From Terrimonas ferruginea DSM 30193 (GTDB taxonomy: Bacteria > Bacteroidota > Bacteroidia > Chitinophagales > Chitinophagaceae): a stretch of 64,000 nucleotides of DNA. Shown here piece after piece: positions 44,319-53,425 of the stretch. Made by a program: the position numbers and the translations under genes. The notes under the pieces were generated by a model that was not told where the DNA came from, searched no databases, and saw nothing but the letters and a program-made list of their open reading frames with translations. The DNA is taken from positions 248,001 to 312,000 of the forward strand of contig NZ_AUDS01000008.1 in assembly GCF_000425585.1 (NCBI RefSeq), read 5' to 3'. Positions within the stretch are counted from its first letter, which is position 1, and each line of letters begins with the position of its first letter.

Positions 44319-45800
44319 ATGACCAGCCAAAACAACAAGCGCTGTGCCGTAATCGGCGCAGGTGTGTCGGGAATAGCGGCGTCCATCCGCATGCGCAACA
44401 AAGGTTATGACGTAACCGTGTACGAAGCAAACAGTTTTCCCGGCGGCAAACTTTCTTCCGAAAGCAATAACGGTTACCGTTTCGACATGGGTCCCTCTGT
44501 TTTTACCATGCCTTCGTATGTCGATGAATTATTCGAACTCTCCGGAAAAAATCCCCGCGATTATTTCAATTACACACAATTAAATCCTGTTTACCATTAT
44601 TTTTTCGAAGACGGAAGCAGGTTGGACGCTTTTCATAACAAAGAAGGTTTTGCCGAAGCAATGGCCAAAACCACCGGTGATAGTAAAGAAGCCATCGTCA
44701 ATTACCTCAATCGCACCGAAACGATCTATCGTTTGACGGATGAGGTTTTTCTGCAAAATTCTTTGCATAAGTTCCGCAACTTCCTCACCTGGCCTGTATT
44801 ACGCGGCATTCTCAACTTCGGAAAGATCGGCGCATTCGATACCATGAACGGCGCCAATGAAAAATCGTTTAAGGATCCGAGGCTGGTACAATTGTTCAAC
44901 CGTTATTCTACTTATAATGGCTCCAGCCCTTATCTCGCTCCGGCCACGCTCAATGTCATTGCCCACCTCGAGATCGCCAAAGGCGCTTATTATCCCGAAG
45001 GTGGCATGTACAGTATCACCCGGTCATTGGTAAAACTGGCGAAAGATATCGGTGTGCAGTTTCGTTTTTCCACACCGGTAAGAGAGGTCCTTACCGAAAA
45101 CAAAAAAGTCAGCGGCATCCGCACCGATGAAGGAACAGAACAGTACGACGTAGTGATCAGCAACATGGACGTTTACAACAGCTATCGCCTGCTGCTGCCC
45201 AATCTGAAGAAGCCGCGTAAAACGCTCGATCAACCCAAGTCAAGCTCGGGCATTATTTTCTATTGGGGTATCAAAAAAGAATTTAGCGAACTCGGTTTAC
45301 ACAATATTCTTTTCAGCGCGGACTACCGCAAAGAGTTTGAAGCCATTTTCAAACACAAGACCATCGACAACGATCCCACCATTTATATCAACATTACCAG
45401 TAAACATTCTCCCGGAGATGCGCCTGCCGGTGGCGAAAACTGGTTTACGTTCATCAATGTGCCGAACAACAATGGTCAGGATTGGGACCAGCTCATCGCG
45501 CAGGCAAGAAAAAATATTGTCAGCAAGGTAAACAGGATGCTGAAGACGGATATTGAGCCGCTGATCGAAGCGGAGATGGTGTTTGATCCGCGCGTGATAG
45601 AGAACCGCACCTCGAGTGCATTCGGCGCTATTTACGGAAACAGCTCTAATAATAAGTTCGCGGCCTTCCTGCGGCATGCTAATTTTTCCAAAGAAATCAA
45701 AAACCTTTATTTCTGTGGCGGCAGCGTACATCCGGGGCCAAGCATTCCGCTTTGCCTGCTTTCCGCCAAGATCACCACCAATCTGGTAAAAGAACCTTAA
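44319..45800 (+). CDS. CrtI/CrtD-family carotenoid desaturase
   Basis: 493 residues. CAVIGAGVSGIAASIRMRNKGYDVTVYEA (in two parts CAVIGAGVSGIAA and YDVTVYEA) is the FAD dinucleotide fold, GYRFDMGPSVFTMP the substrate-side motif, and YFCGGSVHPGPSIPLCLLSA the C-terminal FAD motif. The HPG-IPLCLLSAK ending is closer to CrtD (hydroxycarotenoid 3,4-desaturase) than to phytoene desaturase, and a true CrtI-like protein is encoded at 56817. TATTTTGG (44278-44285) is a possible -7 box. The ATG at 44319 removes a spurious 16-residue extension. It may be the CrtD of the carotenoid pathway, or belong to the following cluster. Confidence 0.85.
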   Translation: MTSQNNKRCAVIGAGVSGIAASIRMRNKGYDVTVYEANSFPGGKLSSESNNGYRFDMGPSVFTMPSYVDELFELSGKNPRDYFNYTQLNPVYHYFFEDGSRLDAFHNKEGFAEAMAKTTGDSKEAIVNYLNRTETIYRLTDEVFLQNSLHKFRNFLTWPVLRGILNFGKIGAFDTMNGANEKSFKDPRLVQLFNRYSTYNGSSPYLAPATLNVIAHLEIAKGAYYPEGGMYSITRSLVKLAKDIGVQFRFSTPVREVLTENKKVSGIRTDEGTEQYDVVISNMDVYNSYRLLLPNLKKPRKTLDQPKSSSGIIFYWGIKKEFSELGLHNILFSADYRKEFEAIFKHKTIDNDPTIYINITSKHSPGDAPAGGENWFTFINVPNNNGQDWDQLIAQARKNIVSKVNRMLKTDIEPLIEAEMVFDPRVIENRTSSAFGAIYGNSSNNKFAAFLRHANFSKEIKNLYFCGGSVHPGPSIPLCLLSAKITTNLVKEP

Positions 45801-45866
45801 TGCCTTGATCTGCGGGCATTCCATTGCCCGGCATTCCGTATTTTCGCGGCGACGCAAATCTCCCTT

Positions 45867-46619
45867 ATGAGCCATTCCGCCATTATAGAAATCAGCGAGC
45901 TCACGAAAAAGTTCCGGAATGCGACCGAACCATCGGTCAAGGGAATTTCGTTTTCCATCGAACGCAATGAAGTGTTTGGTTTGCTCGGACCCAACGGCGC
46001 AGGCAAAACCACCACGATCTCCATTCTCTGCGGATTGTTTCCGCCAACCAGCGGCACCGTGAAGATCGATGGAAAATATTTACACGAAGATTTAGCCTCC
46101 ATACGTCCGATCATCGGCATCGTGCCGCAGGACATTGCTTTGTATCCGACCCTCACGGCCCGCGAGAACCTCGATTTTTACGGCCATATGTATGGATTAA
46201 AAGGAAAAGAATTGCGCAGCCGCATCGATGAATGGCTGGAAAAACTGGGATTGACCACCGCAGCCAACCGCCCCGTTGCCGGTTATTCCGGCGGTATGAA
46301 AAGAAGGGTGAACCTCATCGCCGGTGTTCTTCATCGCCCGCGCATTTTATTTCTCGACGAACCAACGGTAGGCGTGGATGTGCAAAGCCGCAATGTGATC
46401 ATCGAACACCTCCAGGAATTAAACAAAGAAGGAACGACCATCATTTATACTTCGCATCACATGGAAGAAGCGGAGAACTTCTGTACGCATGTTTCGATCA
46501 TCGATCATGGAAGAATTCTGACGGAAGGTTCTCCTGCCAGCCTCATAGCGGCACACCCCGGATGCAACAACCTGGAAACCGTATTTCTCCACCTGACCAA
46601 CCGTAAACTCCGGGATTAA
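45867..46619 (+). CDS. ABC-2 type exporter, ATPase subunit
   Basis: 250 residues. LLGPNGAGKTTTISILCGLF (Walker A), YSGGMKRRVNLIAGVLHRP (signature), ILFLDEPTVGVD (Walker B) and YTSHHMEEAENFC (switch His). The sequence type is that of DrrA/CcmA-like drug or lipid exporters. TATTTTCG at 45839-45846 is a near-consensus -7 box. One base separates it from the permease gene. It probably exports the product made by the genes that follow. Confidence 0.93.
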   Translation: MSHSAIIEISELTKKFRNATEPSVKGISFSIERNEVFGLLGPNGAGKTTTISILCGLFPPTSGTVKIDGKYLHEDLASIRPIIGIVPQDIALYPTLTARENLDFYGHMYGLKGKELRSRIDEWLEKLGLTTAANRPVAGYSGGMKRRVNLIAGVLHRPRILFLDEPTVGVDVQSRNVIIEHLQELNKEGTTIIYTSHHMEEAENFCTHVSIIDHGRILTEGSPASLIAAHPGCNNLETVFLHLTNRKLRD

Positions 46620-46620
46620 C

Positions 46621-47928
46621 ATGATAAGCAAGCTACTCGCCACCATCCGAAAAGAAATCTGGCTGCTGCTGCGCGACCGCGTTGGCTTATCCATCCTTTT
46701 CCTCATGCCCATGATCCTCATCTTCGTAATGACGATGATCCAGGATGCGGCTTTCAAAACATTGAACGAAAAAGGTATTCCCGTTGTGTTTGTTAACCAG
46801 GACCGCGATTCCCTCGGCAGCATGATCGAATACGGTTTGCGCAATAATGATCTTTGTACGTTTTACGATTCCATCGATGGGCAGCCCGCAACATTGGAGT
46901 CTGCACGCAAGGCCATTGCCGATGGTAAGTTTCTCATTGGTATCGTTGTGCCCGCCGGCGCTACGGCCGCCATCCGCGAAAATGTAACGGCGCTGATCGC
47001 CGAAACGATCGACAACAGCGGCGACACCACACATACTGATCCATCCAAAGTTGCCGTCATCGATTCGGTGGAGATCTCCATACTCATCGATCCGGTAACC
47101 AAAAAATCGTTCATTACCTCCATTACCAGCAATCTGCGTGAATTTATTTCGGAGGTAAAGACAAAGATCATGTTCGAGACCTTCTCGAAAGAAATAGCGG
47201 AGATCATTCCCGATAACAATGGCAAAGGTCCGCGCAATGCCTTTCAGCGTACACAGATCATCCGCTACAATGAAGAGTATGCTTCACGCACCTCCGACAC
47301 GGTGGTGCCCAATGCCGTGCAGCACAATGTTCCGGCCTGGACCATCTTCGCCATGTTCTTTATCGCCATTCCGCTTTGCGGAAGTATTATGAAGGAAAAA
47401 AGCGAAGGCAGCGCTTTCCGTTTGCACACGATGCCCACTTCTTACCTGTTGCTGACACAAGGCAAGCTGATCGTGTATGTAATGGTTTGCCTGATCCAGT
47501 TTATGCTGATGTTATCGGTTGGTTTATATTTCCTTCCGATGCTGGGCCTTCCCAAATTAGTATTGGGTCATAGCATGGCGGGCATTGCAGTATTAACGAT
47601 CGCCACTTCGCTTGCAGCAACAGGATATGGTGTGCTGGTTGGAACACTGGCGTCTACCGAACAGCAGGGCGCTATCATGGGCTCGTTGTCTATTCTTTTG
47701 CTCTCTGCATTGGGCGGCATTTGGGTACCGACTTATGTAATGCCGGAAGCCATGCGCCAAATCAGTGTCTTCTCGCCGTTGAACTGGTCGCTGGATGGTT
47801 ATTATCAATTGTTCCTGCGGCAGGGCGGACTAAGTGATATTTTGATTTATTCGTTGAAGCTCTTCCTGTTCTTCGTGATCACACTCGGATGTGCCACAGC
47901 GATTAACAAATGGAAACGGCGCATCTGA
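46621..47928 (+). CDS. ABC-2 type exporter, membrane subunit
   Basis: 435 residues. One membrane helix near residue 25 (VGLSILFLMPMILIFVMTMI), a large extracytoplasmic domain of about 220 residues, then five membrane segments (WTIFAMFFIAIPLCGSIM, LIQFMLMLSVGLYF, GIAVLTIATSLAATGYGVL, AIMGSLSILLLSALGGIWV, LKLFLFFVITLGCATAI). This is the ABC2_membrane_3 plan used for polyketide, peptide and lipid exporters. Partner of the ATPase encoded upstream. Confidence 0.92.
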   Translation: MISKLLATIRKEIWLLLRDRVGLSILFLMPMILIFVMTMIQDAAFKTLNEKGIPVVFVNQDRDSLGSMIEYGLRNNDLCTFYDSIDGQPATLESARKAIADGKFLIGIVVPAGATAAIRENVTALIAETIDNSGDTTHTDPSKVAVIDSVEISILIDPVTKKSFITSITSNLREFISEVKTKIMFETFSKEIAEIIPDNNGKGPRNAFQRTQIIRYNEEYASRTSDTVVPNAVQHNVPAWTIFAMFFIAIPLCGSIMKEKSEGSAFRLHTMPTSYLLLTQGKLIVYVMVCLIQFMLMLSVGLYFLPMLGLPKLVLGHSMAGIAVLTIATSLAATGYGVLVGTLASTEQQGAIMGSLSILLLSALGGIWVPTYVMPEAMRQISVFSPLNWSLDGYYQLFLRQGGLSDILIYSLKLFLFFVITLGCATAINKWKRRI

Positions 47929-47967
47929 CAACGCATCTTCAATTTCCCCTATCTTAGCAATTACACT

Positions 47968-48219
47968 ATGGAAGAATCTGTGATCATAGCCGATATAAGG
48001 CAGTTTATTGAAACAAACATCCTGGCGGGTGGTGTGGAACTGACACCGGATACCAATCTGCAACAGGCAGGCATCGACTCGTTCTCTACCGTTGAGATCA
48101 TCCTTTTCCTCGAGCGGAATTTCAATACACCTGTACCGGACGACAAATTGCTTCCTGAAAATTTTCAAACCCTTCGCAGCCTGGCCCGCCTGGTCCGCGA
48201 ATTGTCGGCCACTAACTGA
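47968..48219 (+). CDS. Stand-alone acyl/peptidyl carrier protein
   Basis: 83 residues. LQQAGIDSFSTVEIILFLE is the carrier helix-2 site, with Ser in DSF (in place of the usual DSL) as the phosphopantetheine attachment residue. A four-helix carrier of normal length. TATCTTAG (47950-47957) ends ten bases before the ATG, suggesting its own promoter with almost no leader. The next gene, a condensation-type enzyme, begins four bases after its stop. It most likely carries the substrate activated by the ligase at 50991. It is not the fatty-acid ACP, which is encoded beside fabF in other genomes. Confidence 0.92.
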   Translation: MEESVIIADIRQFIETNILAGGVELTPDTNLQQAGIDSFSTVEIILFLERNFNTPVPDDKLLPENFQTLRSLARLVRELSATN

Positions 48220-48223
48220 CCTT

Positions 48224-49531
48224 ATGCCTGCGCTTCCCCGTAAAGTAATATTGAGCGGTTCGGATTGTTTTCATCTCGTACTGGACAAACACGCACATAA
48301 ATACGGCACTGGAAGCAACGTCATGCGGATCGTTTTTCAATCGCAGGAAAAAATAGCGGCACAACAGTTATCCGCACAACTTAACGCGTCTCCGCTTGTC
48401 CAATGGCTTTGCAACATACGCCTTCACAGTGGCGGATTATTCGGACGACCTTATTGGGAATACACCGGCGGCAACCAACCTATCCCGTTTTACGAACATC
48501 AATACGGACAAGCCGGAGAATTACCGGCAACACTTTTGCAGCGCGATCTTCCGTTGCGTCAGCAGCATTTTATAGAATGCGACCTGGTGCATTATCCCGA
48601 TGACACAACGGCGATTGTTATTTCCTGGAATCATATTTTACTCGACGGCCGCGGTATCGGTATGCTGATACAACACCTGAATGAATTGCATGAAGGACAG
48701 CCCGCGAGATCGGCCGATGTTTTATTTCCTCCTCCGGAGAAAAAAGCAAACTGGCCTGCGTATATCCGCAACATGTATCGCGTAAAAAGTTTTATCGAAA
48801 AATCTTCCCGCGCGCCTATTGCCTCTGTTGCATCCGGTTATGGTAAAGAGCCATCACAATTTCATACGCAACTGGTTCAGTTTTCTGTTGAAGAAACGGC
48901 GCGCATTCAGCAACAGGCCACGGCAGCAGGCGCGAGATTTGGTCCCAATCTTTTTTATTTATCCTGTTGCGCGCAGGCAGTGCGTGCAAGGTTGGATGAA
49001 AAAAATATTCCCGGTCCTTTCTGGATCCCCATTCCCTATGACGGACGCCTGCGTGGATCATTCGGGCCGGTCATCACCAACACCGTTGCTTTTCTTTTTT
49101 ACCGGCTGGAACGCGACCAGTTACATCAGCTTCCTACGACCGTGGCAGCACTGCAGCAGCAAATGACCGATCAGATGCGCGACAAAATGCCGCAGCGTTA
49201 CAGTATGCTGCTCAGCATGATGCGGCACATTCCCCTGAATCTTTACTATTTCCTGGTCAACCGGCGCGGCAAGGGCGCTTTTGCCAGTTTTCTTTATTCT
49301 TCTACGGGCGACAGTTTCAACAAAACCGACCGTTTTATGGGCATTCCGGTGGAACATGTCACGATCTACCCGTCGCCCACCTTCCCGCCCGGCCTCACTT
49401 TTTCCTTCCTCAAACACCGGGAAGCGTTGAATATCAACATTGCGTACTCACCCGATATTGTTCCGCAGGCAGACCTGCAACTACTTATAGCGCGGCTTCG
49501 TCAAATGCTGCTGGGCAGCGGTTCCGAATGA
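48224..49531 (+). CDS. Condensation-type acyltransferase (free-standing C-domain-like)
   Basis: 435 residues. SWNHILLDGRGIGML contains HxxxDG, the catalytic motif of NRPS condensation domains and related acyltransferases; NTVAFLFYRL and the basic GPFWIPIPYDGRLRG match the second half of the fold. It would join a carrier-bound acyl or aminoacyl group to an amine or alcohol. The ATG at 48224 is preferred over the longer frame, which would overlap the carrier gene. The presence of carrier, AMP-ligase and FAD enzyme around it supports a dissociated assembly line. Confidence 0.85.
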   Translation: MPALPRKVILSGSDCFHLVLDKHAHKYGTGSNVMRIVFQSQEKIAAQQLSAQLNASPLVQWLCNIRLHSGGLFGRPYWEYTGGNQPIPFYEHQYGQAGELPATLLQRDLPLRQQHFIECDLVHYPDDTTAIVISWNHILLDGRGIGMLIQHLNELHEGQPARSADVLFPPPEKKANWPAYIRNMYRVKSFIEKSSRAPIASVASGYGKEPSQFHTQLVQFSVEETARIQQQATAAGARFGPNLFYLSCCAQAVRARLDEKNIPGPFWIPIPYDGRLRGSFGPVITNTVAFLFYRLERDQLHQLPTTVAALQQQMTDQMRDKMPQRYSMLLSMMRHIPLNLYYFLVNRRGKGAFASFLYSSTGDSFNKTDRFMGIPVEHVTIYPSPTFPPGLTFSFLKHREALNINIAYSPDIVPQADLQLLIARLRQMLLGSGSE

Positions 49532-49706
49532 TACAATACGGTTTTTCACGGATATAGGAAATACGTATTTCGTGGGATTGGTCAAATGCCCGGAGAGTCG
49601 TAACTATGCCCTTTAAGGCCCATCGCCCTTCGTTCCCAAAGGTCCCTGAGGCACTCGAAGGGCTCAGGGAACGAAGGGCTCGGAGAATTTCGGGTAACCA
49701 TTAACC
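49532..49706. other. Spacer with 13-bp-arm hairpin
   Basis: No gene. GCCCTTCGTTCCC (49625-49637) and its complement (49667-49679) form a long-loop inverted repeat with an internal CCCTGAG/CTCAGGG pair. It looks like an inserted dispersed repeat in the cluster. Confidence 0.7.
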
Positions 49707-50957
49707 ATGAAGCTTCAACGCACAGATATTCTTGTACTGGGAGGAGGCGCGGCGGGAATCGCTGCCGCCTCGGCCGCCGCCGACACGGGACTCGACGTGA
49801 CCCTGGTGGAAAAAAATGGTTATGCCGGCGGCAAAGCCACTGCCGCTGAAGTGGGCACCATCTGCGGACTTTATCGCTTCAGCTTTGATAGTGCAGATTA
49901 TATCGTCAAAGGTTTTGCACGCGATTTTGCAGAAGAACTGCGTATCCGCTCCGGCACAACCCCGCTCAGCAACGCATCCGGTCTTCACTATCTCCCCTAT
50001 CATATCGACGTTTTTAAACAATACAGTTACGAATTACTGAATACAAAAGGTGTTCGCGTATTCTTTCATAGCCATGTTACGGCAGTAACGGTAAAAGAAA
50101 AACAAGTCAATGCCGTTTTCATTCACACGCAGGATGAAGGTGAAATAGAAATTCGTCCGCGTATCGTTATTGATTGTACGGGCGAAAGCACCGTTGCACG
50201 CCTTGCCGACCTGACGGTAATCAGAAGTGAGCACTACCAGGCCGCAGCGCAGGTATTTACCCTGCAGGGAATCAAAGAAACGCATGAAGGAAAACTGGGC
50301 CTGATCCTGATGAAAGAACTTCGTATGGCGATTCAACAGGGCAAACTCGATCATTACTTCGATCGCGTATATGTGGTGCAGGGCTCGTTGCATGATGGCA
50401 CCGTGAGTCTCAAGATCGGCATTCCGGTGCCGGTTACTTATTGCCCCGGCAATCTCGATGCGCTTCGGGCTTCGGCCTTTGATTTTATTTACCGCCTTAC
50501 CACTTATCTCAAAGAAAATGTAGCCGCTTTCAAAGAAGTGACCATCGAACATATTGCCCCCGAAGTGGGCATCCGTGTCGGTCAGCGTACACATGGACGT
50601 TATGTATTGACAGAAGAAGATGTATTGGGTTGTAAAAAATTTCCCGACGCTATTGCGGATTGCGGCTGGCCCATTGAAGAATGGGAACAGGACCGCCGTG
50701 TACATATGCGTTACTTCGAACCGGAAGAATTTTACCAGGTGCCGGCCCGTTGCCTCCGCGCCAACGGCATCGACAATCTTTATATGGGTGGACGAAACAT
50801 ATCTGCCACAGACGGCGCCATTGCCAGTGCGCGCGTGATCGGTATTTGTTTACAAACCGGCTATGCCGCCGGGCGACTGGCCGCCGCGCAATTACAAGGC
50901 ATCTCTGCCGACAGCATCATTGAAGAAATTCAACTCGGTGCGGTTTACTCTTCCTGA
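49707..50957 (+). CDS. FAD-dependent oxidoreductase (FAD_oxidored type)
   Basis: 416 residues. ILVLGGGAAGIAAASAAAD is the FAD fold, GGKATAAEVGTICGLY the Cys-containing loop of this family (PF12831-like), DCTGESTVARLADL the second nucleotide contact and NLYMGGRNISATDGAIASAR the C-terminal motif. Such enzymes oxidise substrates of many kinds, some of them carrier-bound amino acids in secondary metabolism. Here it lies between the condensation-type gene and the AMP-ligase, so oxidation of a tethered substrate is a fair guess. Confidence 0.88.
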   Translation: MKLQRTDILVLGGGAAGIAAASAAADTGLDVTLVEKNGYAGGKATAAEVGTICGLYRFSFDSADYIVKGFARDFAEELRIRSGTTPLSNASGLHYLPYHIDVFKQYSYELLNTKGVRVFFHSHVTAVTVKEKQVNAVFIHTQDEGEIEIRPRIVIDCTGESTVARLADLTVIRSEHYQAAAQVFTLQGIKETHEGKLGLILMKELRMAIQQGKLDHYFDRVYVVQGSLHDGTVSLKIGIPVPVTYCPGNLDALRASAFDFIYRLTTYLKENVAAFKEVTIEHIAPEVGIRVGQRTHGRYVLTEEDVLGCKKFPDAIADCGWPIEEWEQDRRVHMRYFEPEEFYQVPARCLRANGIDNLYMGGRNISATDGAIASARVIGICLQTGYAAGRLAAAQLQGISADSIIEEIQLGAVYSS

Positions 50958-50990
50958 AAACTCCATTCCCTTTTTGAATATCTTCACGAG

Positions 50991-52430
50991 ATGAATGACC
51001 AGCCCGTATATGAGGTGTTGCGGCAAGCCGCGATCAACTGGCCGCAACGGCCAGCCGTGATCGACGAATACGGCACCATGACCTTTGATATGTTGTGGAA
51101 TGAAACGGAGCTGCTGAAAGCACAGCTACAACAACAAGGCGTAACCTCCGGGCATGCAGTTGGCATGAAAGCGCACAACGGCCGCTATTTCATCATCGGA
51201 CTATTTGCCGTAGCCGGATGTGGTGCTGCCGTGATGCCACTCTATCATTTATTAAAAAAAGAAGAAACAGCGCAATGCATCGCCGATGCCGGGCTTCATT
51301 TTTTACTGGAAGAATACATTGGTATAACCAATGAAAATGATCAGCGTGAACCGCTGGCCCTTTCCGGAGGAGGCTTTTATTTTTCCCCGACAACTATTGA
51401 CGCAGACTATCCCTTTGCTCCGCATGTAGATCATCCGGTGTTTGTCCGTTTTACTTCGGGCACAACGGGCACGTCGAAGGGCGTAGTACTATCACAAAAA
51501 ACGGTAATAGATCGCATTGAAGCCGCGAACCGTGGCCTGGAGCTGGGGCCGGAAGATGTGGTAGTGTGGGTTTTGCCAATGGCCTATCACTTTGTGGTGT
51601 CGATTGTATTGTATGTGCGTTTCGGCGCCGCCATAGCAGTGGTCAGTGATTTTCTCGCGCGCAATATCATTCGCATGACCAACGACCACAACGGCACGAT
51701 GATCTATGCCTCGCCCCTGCAGATACGGTTGATGGCGCATGATAAAAGTGAAGAGCAATTGCCGTCGCTGAAAAAAATCATCTCTACGTCCGCAGGTATT
51801 GGCGTGGATGTATGCAACGACTTCCGCGCAAGATTCGGTAAAGACGTGAGCCAGGCTTATGGCATTATTGAAATCGGCTTGCCCATGATGAACCTGCGCA
51901 AATCAGCGGAGCATCCTGATGCGGTAGGCTACGCATTGCCGGGATACGATATTGGTATTCTGGATGACAACTATCAACCACTTCCGCCGGGGCATACGGG
52001 CTACCTGGGTATTCGCGGTCCGGGTATGTTTGATGCTTACCTGAAACCCGCCAAACGCAGTGCAGAAGTGTTGGTCAATGGTTATTTTCTGACCGCAGAC
52101 TACGCCAGCAAAACGGAAGATGGCCTGGTAAAAATAGAAGGGCGTGCGAAGTCGGTGATCAATGTGTCGGGTATAAAAGTTTTTCCGGAAGAAGTGGAAG
52201 CGGTGATCGAAACTTATCCCGGTATTCTTCAGGCAAAAGTGAGCAGCGTTCCGCATCCATTGATGGGGCAGTTGATAGAAGCAGAAATTGTGGTGGAGAA
52301 AAATGCGGACATCAATATAGAAAAAGTAATGACCTATTGCCGGCAAAAACTCTCCAATTTCAAAGCGCCGCAAAGAATGCGGGTGGTCGAATCGCTGGAG
52401 ATGACAAGCACGGGAAAGTTGAAACGATAA
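50991..52430 (+). CDS. AMP-forming acyl/aminoacyl ligase (adenylation enzyme)
   Basis: 479 residues. FVRFTSGTTGTSKGVVLSQ is the A3 phosphate loop, SQAYGIIEIGLP the A5 region, GYFLTADYASKTEDG (A7) and GRAKSVINVSGIKVFPEEVE (A8) follow, and STGKLKR holds the A10 Lys. It adenylates a carboxylic acid and should load it on the carrier protein encoded at 47968 or on CoA. The substrate cannot be read from the sequence; the lack of a clear Asp in the amino-binding position needs checking. It ends the run of plus-strand cluster genes. Confidence 0.9.
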   Translation: MNDQPVYEVLRQAAINWPQRPAVIDEYGTMTFDMLWNETELLKAQLQQQGVTSGHAVGMKAHNGRYFIIGLFAVAGCGAAVMPLYHLLKKEETAQCIADAGLHFLLEEYIGITNENDQREPLALSGGGFYFSPTTIDADYPFAPHVDHPVFVRFTSGTTGTSKGVVLSQKTVIDRIEAANRGLELGPEDVVVWVLPMAYHFVVSIVLYVRFGAAIAVVSDFLARNIIRMTNDHNGTMIYASPLQIRLMAHDKSEEQLPSLKKIISTSAGIGVDVCNDFRARFGKDVSQAYGIIEIGLPMMNLRKSAEHPDAVGYALPGYDIGILDDNYQPLPPGHTGYLGIRGPGMFDAYLKPAKRSAEVLVNGYFLTADYASKTEDGLVKIEGRAKSVINVSGIKVFPEEVEAVIETYPGILQAKVSSVPHPLMGQLIEAEIVVEKNADINIEKVMTYCRQKLSNFKAPQRMRVVESLEMTSTGKLKR

Positions 52431-52440
52431 CGGCGATCTG

Positions 52441-52519
52441 CCTTTGCGCCTTAATTTCTTGGCGTCTCTGCGTGAACCGAAGCCGCGTATCACGCAAAGC
52501 AACATAAGGAGCAAAGACG
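52441..52519. repeat. TTTGCGTGA-family palindromic repeat
   Basis: Between two convergent genes. Left part (CTTTGCGCCTTAATTTC, GTCTCTGCGTGA) is repeated in inverted form as TCACGCAAAGC and GGAGCAAAGACGCTAAG up to about 52525, overlapping the end of the MBL gene. Related copies are at 9617, 25754 and 53317. Confidence 0.75.
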
Positions 52520-53272
52520 CTAAGAAAGTTTTAACTCGCTTCTATCGTGGTAACCAAACACCTCTACTTCCGGATGTTCCTTTATTAATTTCCTGATTTT
52601 ATCGAGGCTCGCCAATCTTTGTTCATTGTCATCGGCTCTTGCAATGGCCAGTGCGGTAACGGGATGTTCGGGATCTTCCAATTCTCCCCGTAAATAATAA
52701 GCATCGCCAACATACAACACCCAGCGGTCACCTTGTTCGATGGCGACACCGCAATGTCCGCGCGTATGGCCAAACAACGGCACAAGATAAACGCGTGAGC
52801 TAAAGCCCAACTTCACTTCGCGGGCTTCGAGTCCCATCCATTTTTCGTCGCCAGCCTTATACGCAATGATCTCGGGGTTGTGTGATAACTGATGCGGCAG
52901 GTAACGTTGATTGCCGCTGTTGAAATTGGCGAGTTCTTCTGCACCAACGTGTATGGTCATTCCGGAAAAATCTGCGAGGCCGCCGATATGATCCGGATCG
53001 AGATGGGAAATAACGGCTTGCTTCACGAGCAGGGGATCGAGTCCGAGCAGACCGATTTGTTTATAGGCGGCCAGGTCTTCATCCAATCTGAACCCCACGA
53101 GGTCGATGAGTGTCTGACCCACGCGCGTCTGTGGTTGTTGTGCATCGAGCATGCCCATACCCGCATCCACCAAAGCAAGACCCGCAGGATCTTCGAGCAG
53201 CAGGCAATGTCCGATCACATCGTCATTAACCGGCGTTACGATTTTGAGGCAATTGAGATGATGAATTTTCAT
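52520..53272 (-). CDS. Metallo-beta-lactamase-fold hydrolase (AHL-lactonase-like)
   Basis: 250 residues. SHLDPDHIGGL is the HxDxDH zinc motif (H, D, D, H), LFGHTRGHCGVAI the third His and LYVGDAYYLRG the bridging Asp. The order and the absence of a signal peptide suit the N-acyl-homoserine-lactone lactonase branch, but other lactone or thioester substrates are equally possible. The ATG at 53272 is chosen. It stands convergent to the AMP-ligase and 153 bp downstream of crtYcd, with palindromic repeats on both sides. Confidence 0.88.
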   Translation of the reverse strand: MKIHHLNCLKIVTPVNDDVIGHCLLLEDPAGLALVDAGMGMLDAQQPQTRVGQTLIDLVGFRLDEDLAAYKQIGLLGLDPLLVKQAVISHLDPDHIGGLADFSGMTIHVGAEELANFNSGNQRYLPHQLSHNPEIIAYKAGDEKWMGLEAREVKLGFSSRVYLVPLFGHTRGHCGVAIEQGDRWVLYVGDAYYLRGELEDPEHPVTALAIARADDNEQRLASLDKIRKLIKEHPEVEVFGYHDRSELKLS

Positions 53273-53316
53273 AAGCAAAATTAAAAATTCAAAAATGTTG
53301 AATGGAGATTCATTGG

Positions 53317-53400
53317 CCTTCGCGACTTAATTTCTTAGCGACTTTGCGTGAAAGCGGCGCCGGTTCACGCAAGGATGCATAAGGGGCAAAGACGCGAAGG
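53317..53400. repeat. TTTGCGTGA-family palindromic repeat, closed form
   Basis: Outer arms CCTTCGCG/CGCGAAGG bound an element with inner CTTTGCGTGAA/TTCACGCAAGG arms around AGCGGCGCCGG. The whole 84-bp unit could fold into one long hairpin. It lies downstream of crtYcd. Confidence 0.8.
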
Positions 53401-53425
53401 ATTACTTACAACTTATTATGGCTGT

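Noticed and set aside
45297-45875. 192-codon antisense frame over the CrtD-like gene
   Set aside because: Shadow frame without recognisable domain.
48092-48223. Longer start for the condensation-type enzyme
   Set aside because: It would overlap the carrier gene out of frame; the ATG at 48224 follows the carrier stop directly.
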